Source: CAG-826 sp964504595
GTDB lineage: Bacteria > Bacillota_I > Bacilli_A > RFN20 > CAG-826
Length of the DNA stretch: 30,074 nucleotides
Direction of reading: 5' to 3'
Assembly: GCA_964504595.1 (NCBI GenBank)
Contig: CAZDEE010000017.1
Span: 1-30,074, forward strand
How positions within the stretch are numbered: position 1 is the stretch's first letter; every line of letters starts with the position of its first letter. The position numbers were made by a program, and so were the translations under genes. Below, piece by piece: positions 23,835 to 30,074 of this stretch. Under the pieces are notes generated by a model, which was given only the letters and a program-made list of their open reading frames with translations, was not told the origin of the DNA and searched no databases.

Positions 23835-25382
23835 ATGCCAAAATGGTTTGATGATGCAGTTTTTTATGAAATATATCCATCTTCATTTCAAGATTCTAAC
23901 GGTGATGGATATGGAGATATACAAGGTATTATATCTCGTTTAGATTATATTAAGGAAATTGGTTTTAATGCGATTTGGTTAAATCCAATTTTCCGTTCCC
24001 CATTTAAAGATGGCGGATATGATATCACTGATTTCTTTGATATTGATCCTCGTTTTGGAACGATGAAAGATGCTGAAGAATTATTAGAAAAGGCACATAA
24101 ATTAGGAATTAGAATTATTTTAGATTTGGTTGCGGGCCACGCAAGTGAAGATCATCCTTTATTCTTAAAAAGTGCTGAACCTACTAGAAATGAATATAGT
24201 GATTTATTTGTTTGGAATAATTCACCATGGGACAAACCACAAGGGTGGTGGCAATTTATTTCTGGTAGATATGACAGATATGCAAATTACATGGTAAATT
24301 TCTTTTCTTGTCAACCTGCATTTAATTATGGCTGGAATGAAATGAAATATCCAGAATGGCAAATGCATTATAAAGATCCAAGATGCAAACAAGCTCGAGA
24401 ATATTTAAAATCAATTATTAGATTCTGGCTTAATAAAGGCTTTGATGGTTTTCGTGTAGATATGGCAGATTCACTTATTAAAGGTGATGATGATAAAGTT
24501 GCGACGATTGAATTGTGGCAAGAAATTCGTCATGAAATATTTGATAAGGAATATCCAGATGCAGTATTAGTTTCAGAATGGTCTGACCATGAAAAGTCTT
24601 TACGTGCGGGATTCCATGGTGACTTCTATTTAGATCACTTTGGAAATGGTTATAACCGATTATTTAGATATATTAAAAATGACGTTAATTGTTCATTCTT
24701 TAATGGAACTGGAGATATTTCAGGTTTCCTGAATGATTATATGCCTCGTTTTAATACCGCTAATCATTACAGGGGACATGTTTGCTTTATATCAGGCAAT
24801 CATGATTCTTATCGTATAGCGAGTAATGGATATACAGAAAATATGCTTCGATTAATGCATGCGTTTTTATTAACTATGCCAGGAGTTCCATTTATTTATA
24901 ATGGTGATGAAATTGGCATGGATTACATGCATGGACTTCCTTCTAAAGAAGGTGGATTCCAAAGAACCGGTAGTAGAACTCCAATGCAATGGGATCAATC
25001 CGCTAATATGGGATTTTCTTCAGCAAGCAAGGATAAATTATATTTACCTTTAAATTATGAAAAACCAGTTAATGTCGAAGAGCAATTATCACGAAGTGAT
25101 TCTTTACTTAGAACAATAAAAGATATCATTGCCATTCGTAAAGAGCATTCTGGCTTAAGAAGTCGTAGCTTCGAAGTTTTATATGCTGAGCCATATGCTT
25201 ATCCATTTATATATAAAAGAGAAGATATTATAGTAATGGTTAACCCATCTTCATTTACTCGTGATGTGAATGGTAATTATAGTGATTTAAAATTACTTTA
25301 TCAAATAGGCGATACTAAAGTCGATGATAAAGGTTTACAAATTTCACCTTGGTCCCTATCTATTTATAAGAGGGTGAAATAA
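23835..25382 (+). CDS. GH13 alpha-glucosidase (oligo-1,6-glucosidase type)
   Basis: 515-residue glycoside hydrolase family 13 enzyme without signal peptide, so cytoplasmic. The N terminus AVFYEIYPSSFQDSNGDGYG is the usual GH13_31-type start, with a calcium-binding type NGDG loop. Catalytic residues are Asp209 (GFRVDMADS), Glu248 (VSEW) and Asp324 (SGNHDS). Region I reads DLVAGHASEDH in place of the common DLVVNHTSDEH. It would cleave imported maltodextrins or isomaltosides to glucose. Whether it prefers alpha-1,4 or alpha-1,6 links cannot be settled by eye; region II has Met after the nucleophile Asp (VDMADS), whereas Val there is typical of alpha-1,6 enzymes and Thr/Ala of alpha-1,4 enzymes. 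It starts 6 nt after malG and ends 1 nt before the next gene. Confidence 0.88.
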   Translation: MPKWFDDAVFYEIYPSSFQDSNGDGYGDIQGIISRLDYIKEIGFNAIWLNPIFRSPFKDGGYDITDFFDIDPRFGTMKDAEELLEKAHKLGIRIILDLVAGHASEDHPLFLKSAEPTRNEYSDLFVWNNSPWDKPQGWWQFISGRYDRYANYMVNFFSCQPAFNYGWNEMKYPEWQMHYKDPRCKQAREYLKSIIRFWLNKGFDGFRVDMADSLIKGDDDKVATIELWQEIRHEIFDKEYPDAVLVSEWSDHEKSLRAGFHGDFYLDHFGNGYNRLFRYIKNDVNCSFFNGTGDISGFLNDYMPRFNTANHYRGHVCFISGNHDSYRIASNGYTENMLRLMHAFLLTMPGVPFIYNGDEIGMDYMHGLPSKEGGFQRTGSRTPMQWDQSANMGFSSASKDKLYLPLNYEKPVNVEEQLSRSDSLLRTIKDIIAIRKEHSGLRSRSFEVLYAEPYAYPFIYKREDIIVMVNPSSFTRDVNGNYSDLKLLYQIGDTKVDDKGLQISPWSLSIYKRVK

Positions 25383-25383
25383 A

Positions 25384-27090
25384 ATGAAAGCAAATAAGTT
25401 TGTAACATTTATTTCATTTTTTGCAACAACACTAATTGTAGGCAGCTGTGGAACAAGTGATATTGTTCCGACATCTGATCTTAGAAATTGGGATTATACT
25501 GAATCAATTATTGATGATAAATATCGTAATTTCTATGAGGTATATGTTAGATCGTTTTATGACGCAGATGGTGATGGATATGGTGATTTAAGAGGTCTAG
25601 GACTTAAAATGGATTATATCCATGATCTAGGATTTAATGGAGTATGGATGATGCCAATTCATCAATCGAATTCATACCATAAATATGATGTTGATGATTA
25701 TTATAGCATCGATGCAAATTATGGCACTATGGACGATTTTAATTTCATGATTAAGAAAGCTAATGAAAATAATATAGCGGTTATTATGGATTTGGTTGTT
25801 AACCATTCTTCAAGCAATCATAAATGGTTTAAAGATGCGATTGAAGGATTAACAAAGTATTCTACTCCTTCAAAAGATAATAAGCCTTCAGAGGAATGTA
25901 TTAAAGAATATCCAACTACTGAATATTATAATTTCGTTTATAGTCAAAATAAACCGATTGGAGGAACTTATTATAAAGTTAAAGATGGCTTTAACTGGTG
26001 GTATGAAGGTGTTTTTAGTTCGGAAATGCCAGATTTAAATCTAAATTGTGAAAAATTGAAATTAGAAATTGTTAATATAATGAAATTTTGGCTTAATAAA
26101 GGCGTTAAGGGATTTCGTTTAGATGCGGCACTTCATTTCTTTTCTTCGACAACAAAGAATATTGAATTTCTTACTTGGATTGAAGAAGAAGCCAAAAAGA
26201 TATATCCTAATGTCTATTTTGTAGCGGAAGTTTGGAGTGGTGCTTCTACTGTACAAGAGTATTATAAATCTGATTTAGATTCATTCTTTAATTTCTCGAA
26301 TTCACAATCAAACGGAACTGTTGTTTCTTCGATTAATAACTATAACGCAAAGTATTTTGTTGAAACGGTTGTTGAATATGAAAAACGAGTTAAAGAAAAT
26401 AATAGTTCAGCGATTGTAGCAAACTTTTTAGGTAATCATGATATGCAAAGAATAGCCAATGGTTGTATTCGTTCAACAGAAAATGAGAATGGTACTAGAA
26501 AAGCTATAATTGATTTTGATTTTGTTAAGTTAGCATTAGGATTAAATCAAATGATTTCTGGCACATCATGGGTGTATTATGGTGAAGAAATAAGTATGGT
26601 TGGTGGTGGAAATAATGACCCTAGCTATCGAACAGCAATGTTATGGAGTGATGATGAATATCAAGTTTGTAAGTATAATCCTCCTGGTTCAACTACGGTA
26701 GAACAATATTGCGATATTAGAAATAAAGAAATTCCAATTGGAAATGTTGAAGAGCAATTAGAAGATTCTAATTCTGTGTTGAATTATTTAAAAATTGCCA
26801 CAAGATTGAGATATAAATATCCTGCGATTGCTCGTGGTGAGCAAGCCGCAATTACATTTAAAAATTCTATAGACCATCCAATTGTAGAATATGCAATGTT
26901 AGAAAAAACTTATAACAATGAAAAATTATATATTTTAATTAATATGAGTCCTGAAATAGAAAATGTTACTCTTCCTAATGAGTTAGCAAAATTAGTTGTT
27001 TCGGATACATTGTCGACTAATGGTGAGGCTTCAACCATTAAAAAAGGTATTGTTAAGGCGGCGCCATATTCAATAACCATTATGAAATAA
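25384..27090 (+). CDS. Lipid-anchored GH13 alpha-amylase
   Basis: 568-residue GH13 enzyme with a lipoprotein signal ending in IVGSC (lipidated Cys22), hence fixed to the outer face of the membrane. The barrel starts at about residue 50 (FYEVYVRSFYDADGDGYGDL). Catalytic residues are Asp247 (GFRLDAALHFF), Glu282 (VAEVW) and Asp353 (GNHDMQR); region I is DLVVNHSSSNH. It would cut starch or glycogen into maltodextrins next to the importer. The start ATG 25384 is 1 nt after the glucosidase stop, with AGGGTGA upstream. Its closest functional model is a membrane-bound neopullulanase/amylase; exact linkage is uncertain. It lacks any visible starch-binding module, so the neighbouring binding protein may hold the product. 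Confidence 0.88.
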   Translation: MKANKFVTFISFFATTLIVGSCGTSDIVPTSDLRNWDYTESIIDDKYRNFYEVYVRSFYDADGDGYGDLRGLGLKMDYIHDLGFNGVWMMPIHQSNSYHKYDVDDYYSIDANYGTMDDFNFMIKKANENNIAVIMDLVVNHSSSNHKWFKDAIEGLTKYSTPSKDNKPSEECIKEYPTTEYYNFVYSQNKPIGGTYYKVKDGFNWWYEGVFSSEMPDLNLNCEKLKLEIVNIMKFWLNKGVKGFRLDAALHFFSSTTKNIEFLTWIEEEAKKIYPNVYFVAEVWSGASTVQEYYKSDLDSFFNFSNSQSNGTVVSSINNYNAKYFVETVVEYEKRVKENNSSAIVANFLGNHDMQRIANGCIRSTENENGTRKAIIDFDFVKLALGLNQMISGTSWVYYGEEISMVGGGNNDPSYRTAMLWSDDEYQVCKYNPPGSTTVEQYCDIRNKEIPIGNVEEQLEDSNSVLNYLKIATRLRYKYPAIARGEQAAITFKNSIDHPIVEYAMLEKTYNNEKLYILINMSPEIENVTLPNELAKLVVSDTLSTNGEASTIKKGIVKAAPYSITIMK

Positions 27091-27103
27091 GGAGGAATGT
27101 CAA

Positions 27104-28993
27104 ATGGCAAAATTAAAATTAAACCACATTTATAAAGTTTATGATAATGGTGTAAAAGCGGTAAATGATTTCTGTATTGATATTGAAGATAAAGAATTTA
27201 TTGTTTTTGTTGGACCATCTGGATGTGGTAAATCAACTACATTAAGAATGATTGCTGGATTAGAAGAAATTTCCGCTGGTGATCTTTATATTGGAGATTC
27301 TTTGGTTAATGATATGGAACCAAAAGATCGTGATATCGCAATGGTTTTCCAAAACTATGCTTTATATCCACATATGTCGGTTTATGAAAATATGGCTTTT
27401 GGATTAAGAAATCAAAAAGTTCCTGAAGATGAAATTCGTGATCGTGTTTTAGAGGCTGCGAAAATTCTTGATATTGAAGATTATCTTGATCGTAAGCCAA
27501 AAGCAATGTCTGGAGGACAAAGACAACGTGTTGCTTTAGGTAGAGCTATTGTTCGTAAACCAAAAGTATTCTTATTAGATGAACCATTATCAAACTTAGA
27601 TGCAAAACTTCGTGCTCAAATGAGAACTGAAATTACAAAACTTCATAAGCGCTTAGCAACGACATTTATTTATGTTACACATGATCAAGTTGAAGCTATG
27701 ACCATGGGAACACGTATTGTAGTTATGAAGAAAGGATTTGTTCAACAAATAGATACTCCAACAAATCTTTATAAAGCTCCAATTAATAAGTTTGTCGCAG
27801 GATTTATCGGAACACCACAAATGAACTTTTTTGATACTGTTTTAACAAGAAAAGGTGATTATGTGGAGATGACTCTTACTGAAAGTCAAACTTTACGAAT
27901 TCCTCTTGATTATATTTCTAAGGTTGAACATAAGATGCTTGATGGAAAAACACCAGTTATCTTTGGTATTCGTCCAGAAGATGTTCACGTTGATGGAACA
28001 GATGAAAATTTAGCTATTGAAGCAGAAATTACAGCTGTAGAAGAACTTGGAGCTGAAACACTTGTTTATGGTGATTTAATTGGTTTGGAATCAAGTGAAT
28101 CATTAAGTGGAAGCAATAATATTATTATCAAAACATCACCAAAAGAACATTATGAAGTTGGAGAAAAGATTAAAGCTTATATTGATCCAACTCGCATTCA
28201 TTTATTTAATGCAGAAACAGAAATGACAATTTTACCACCTGTTCCAAATATTTCTTATGTTAATGGTGTAATTGAAAATGATTTTATTACAATTGAAAAT
28301 CAAAAGATTAAATTACCTTCCGCAATTATAGAAAGAGTAAAAGGCCATACCAATGTCACTATAGGCATTCAAAATAATGCTTTAGTTCCAGGCAAAGAAT
28401 TATCTTTTAGAGTTTTAAAAGATGAAAGAACAATGGGAAAACGTTTATTACATTTAGATGGTAAGGACGCTAAAATATTCTCTGTTGTTGATGAAGAATT
28501 ATCTGTTAGTGATACTTTTGAATGTCGATTAGATATGTCAAAAATTTATATTTATGATGGAGAGAATTTATTAGTTGAACCAGTTAGGTATGAAGATAGC
28601 TTTGAAGGAAAATTTATAAAAGTCAAAGAAAAAAATGAAGAAGGAAAGAAAATTATTAATTTCTATGTTGTTACCGAAGGTGTTGGAATTTATATGCCTA
28701 TCGATATGGTTACAAAAATAACAACTGTTCTAGATAAGAACGCTTATCGTCATTCTATAAGATTGGCATTTGATATTCATGATTTGACTGTTTCAGAACA
28801 AGGTGTACCGGGTAAGGTTGAAAAAATAGATGATTATGGCGATATTCGTATTGCTAAAATTAAAATAGGGAATTCAGAAAAACATGTGAATTTAATTGTT
28901 GATGAAGCATTTGATAAAAAAGAAGTTTGCTTAACAATTAATCCAACAGATTGTTCTGTGTTTGATGCAACAAATGATGTTCGTGTAATTTAA
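27104..28993 (+). CDS. Sugar ABC transporter ATPase (MsmX/UgpC type), long C-terminal extension
   Basis: 629-residue ATPase that should power MalFG. Residues 1-235 are the nucleotide-binding domain: Walker A GPSGCGKS (37-44), Q-loop in VFQNYAL, signature MSGGQ (135-139), Walker B FLLDEP (156-161), His193 in THDQ. A TOBE/MalK-type regulatory domain follows to about 375, with GIRPEDVHV and YIDPTRIHLFNAET. The family ends near 360-380; this protein continues for another 250 residues that contain what looks like repeated TOBE-like strands, ending in CLTINPTDCSVFDATNDVRV, an echo of the first domain's end. The extension may sense a ligand or bind a regulator; function is unknown. GGAGG (27091-27095) directly follows the amylase stop, 8 nt before ATG 27104. 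It is the last gene of the operon. Confidence 0.9.
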   Translation: MAKLKLNHIYKVYDNGVKAVNDFCIDIEDKEFIVFVGPSGCGKSTTLRMIAGLEEISAGDLYIGDSLVNDMEPKDRDIAMVFQNYALYPHMSVYENMAFGLRNQKVPEDEIRDRVLEAAKILDIEDYLDRKPKAMSGGQRQRVALGRAIVRKPKVFLLDEPLSNLDAKLRAQMRTEITKLHKRLATTFIYVTHDQVEAMTMGTRIVVMKKGFVQQIDTPTNLYKAPINKFVAGFIGTPQMNFFDTVLTRKGDYVEMTLTESQTLRIPLDYISKVEHKMLDGKTPVIFGIRPEDVHVDGTDENLAIEAEITAVEELGAETLVYGDLIGLESSESLSGSNNIIIKTSPKEHYEVGEKIKAYIDPTRIHLFNAETEMTILPPVPNISYVNGVIENDFITIENQKIKLPSAIIERVKGHTNVTIGIQNNALVPGKELSFRVLKDERTMGKRLLHLDGKDAKIFSVVDEELSVSDTFECRLDMSKIYIYDGENLLVEPVRYEDSFEGKFIKVKEKNEEGKKIINFYVVTEGVGIYMPIDMVTKITTVLDKNAYRHSIRLAFDIHDLTVSEQGVPGKVEKIDDYGDIRIAKIKIGNSEKHVNLIVDEAFDKKEVCLTINPTDCSVFDATNDVRVI

Positions 28994-29023
28994 TAAAAAA
29001 TATTTATTAAAATATAAAATAAA

Positions 29024-29062
29024 AAAGAGCGATACCTGTTTTTACAATAAGGGTCGCTTTTT
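29024..29062 (+). terminator. Intrinsic terminator of the maltodextrin operon
   Basis: AGCGA (29028-29032) pairs with TCGCT (29054-29058); a G-U pair and A-U pairs outside lengthen the stem, and CC/GG inside can pair across a small bulge. The U-rich right arm ends in TTTTT. It lies 30 nt after the ATPase stop. Confidence 0.7.
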
Positions 29063-29167
29063 ATAATTCTAATAAAAATATTTTTTAAGTTTTAATTTAA
29101 TTCTTTAAAATATAAAAAAATTATAACCTTATTACAAGGATATATTTCTTTTTTCCTTAATATAATA

Positions 29168-29189
29168 TATATAGTAAATATATAGTAAA
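29168..29189. repeat. Two tandem 11-bp direct repeats upstream of the rRNA promoters
   Basis: TATATAGTAAA occurs twice with no spacer (29168-29178 and 29179-29189), one helical turn apart and about 54 bp upstream of the first rRNA -35 box. It could be a protein site or a bent-DNA element. The rest of 29063-29220 is AT-rich, with a TATAAT lacking a partner -35, and holds no gene that I can see. Confidence 0.5.
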
Positions 29190-29223
29190 AATAGGCCTAA
29201 AAATACTAAAAAGTCGAAAAATA

Positions 29224-29362
29224 AAAAAAATGAAAAAAAGTGTTGCATTTTGTTTTACAAAGTGGTTTAATATTACTTGCGCGGGTTGAAACCCCTGCAA
29301 AAAAGATATCTAAGCAAGATAAAATGAGTTAAGTAAAAAAAATAAAAAAATGAAAAAAAGTG
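29224..29362 (+). repeat. Duplicated A-tract element before each rRNA promoter
   Basis: The same 19-bp element, seven A, TG, seven A, GTG, is found at 29224-29242 and 29344-29362, exactly 120 bp apart, and in both cases it ends 0-1 nt before a TTG of a -35 box. The position is that of UP elements, which bind the alpha subunit of RNA polymerase. The sequence between holds a small GGGT-TGAA-ACCC hairpin at 29283-29294. Confidence 0.7.
29243..29271 (+). promoter_or_regulatory. rRNA promoter P1
   Basis: TTGCAT (29243-29248), 17-nt spacer, TTTAAT (29266-29271), behind an A-tract. Transcription would begin near 29278. It is weaker by sequence than the second promoter. Confidence 0.6.
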
Positions 29363-29363
29363 C

Positions 29364-29392
29364 TTGACACATGATATCTACAATGATATTAT
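29364..29392 (+). promoter_or_regulatory. rRNA promoter P2
   Basis: Perfect TTGACA (29364-29369), 17-nt spacer, TATTAT (29387-29392, one mismatch), behind the same A-tract. Transcription would begin near 29399, 130 nt before the 16S sequence. Confidence 0.85.
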
Positions 29393-29398
29393 ATATAA

Positions 29399-29528
29399 GC
29401 ACTCAGCCAAAAGCCGAAAGGTGTCGAGAGATGGTTGAGGTCTGATCTTTGAAAACTAAACAGAATAAAACACAAAACGTCAATTTTTTAACAACAAACC
29501 AGATGATAATTATGAACTAGGAAAATAT
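29399..29528 (+). other. rRNA leader with boxA-like antitermination motif
   Basis: External transcribed leader of the rRNA operon. CTCAGCC (29402-29408) can pair with GGTTGAG (29433-29439), enclosing a smaller GCC-GAAA-GGT hairpin. After it TGATCTTTGAAAACT (29443-29457) resembles the boxA region that recurs in Firmicutes rRNA leaders and binds Nus factors. No open reading frame of note is present. Confidence 0.6.

Positions 29529-30074
<546 letters not shown>

Noticed and set aside
29063..29220. TATAAT at 29161-29166 as a third rRNA promoter
   Set aside because: No -35 box lies at 16-18 nt; TTACAA is 23 nt away.

Overview
The window is an AT-rich stretch from a low-GC Gram-positive lineage. 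TGA works as a stop (trxB and the following peptidase both end in TGA) and tryptophan is TGG, so this is the standard bacterial code, not the Mycoplasma/Spiroplasma code 4. The partial 16S rRNA, the uvrA-lgt-ppaX-trxB-whiA-clpP gene order and the very low GC suggest an anaerobic, probably gut-associated member of the Bacilli near Acholeplasma/Anaeroplasma/RF39/Erysipelotrichia. I cannot place it more finely by eye.

Region 1 (1-6551) is the accessory part. A secreted MACPF-domain (perforin-like) protein is followed, 16 and 20 nt apart, by two long proteins that each fuse an ABC ATPase to a MacB/FtsX-type permease with an unusually large outer domain. The spacing suggests one operon and the two ABC proteins look like halves of a heterodimer. 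Upstream are a perfect 14-bp palindrome and a hairpin that would bury the ribosome binding site of the MACPF gene. This is the best candidate for an undescribed system.

Region 2 (6634-14580) is a compact housekeeping run: uvrA, an enlarged lgt with extra membrane domains at both ends and a Gln at the catalytic-His position, ppaX-like HAD phosphatase, trxB, an M19 dipeptidase, whiA and a small XRE regulator. Many genes overlap. Genes often found in this neighbourhood in Firmicutes (uvrB, hprK, rapZ, yvcK) are absent. clpP (14562-15143) is on the minus strand and overlaps the XRE gene tail to tail.

Region 3 (15408-18465) is glycolysis: gap, then a GNRA-loop intrinsic terminator, then pgk and tpiA and a second terminator. 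A single-gene Bax-inhibitor-1 family membrane protein (18610-19290) follows with its own promoter and terminator.

Region 4 (19519-28993) is a maltodextrin/starch operon: lipoprotein binding protein, two permeases, a cytoplasmic GH13 glucosidase, a lipid-anchored GH13 amylase and a long sugar-ABC ATPase. A textbook cre site overlaps the promoter, so carbon catabolite control by CcpA is expected. A strong hairpin after the binding-protein gene probably sets its excess over the permease. The outer amylase would cut alpha-glucan, the ABC importer bring in oligosaccharides, the inner glucosidase release glucose, and the glycolytic genes next door use it.

Region 5 (29063-30074) is an rRNA operon start: two tandem promoters, 121 bp apart, behind an identical A-tract element, a structured leader with a boxA-like motif, and the first ~545 nt of 16S rRNA, cut by the window end. 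Nothing in the window looks like a CRISPR array, tRNA, insertion sequence or phage.
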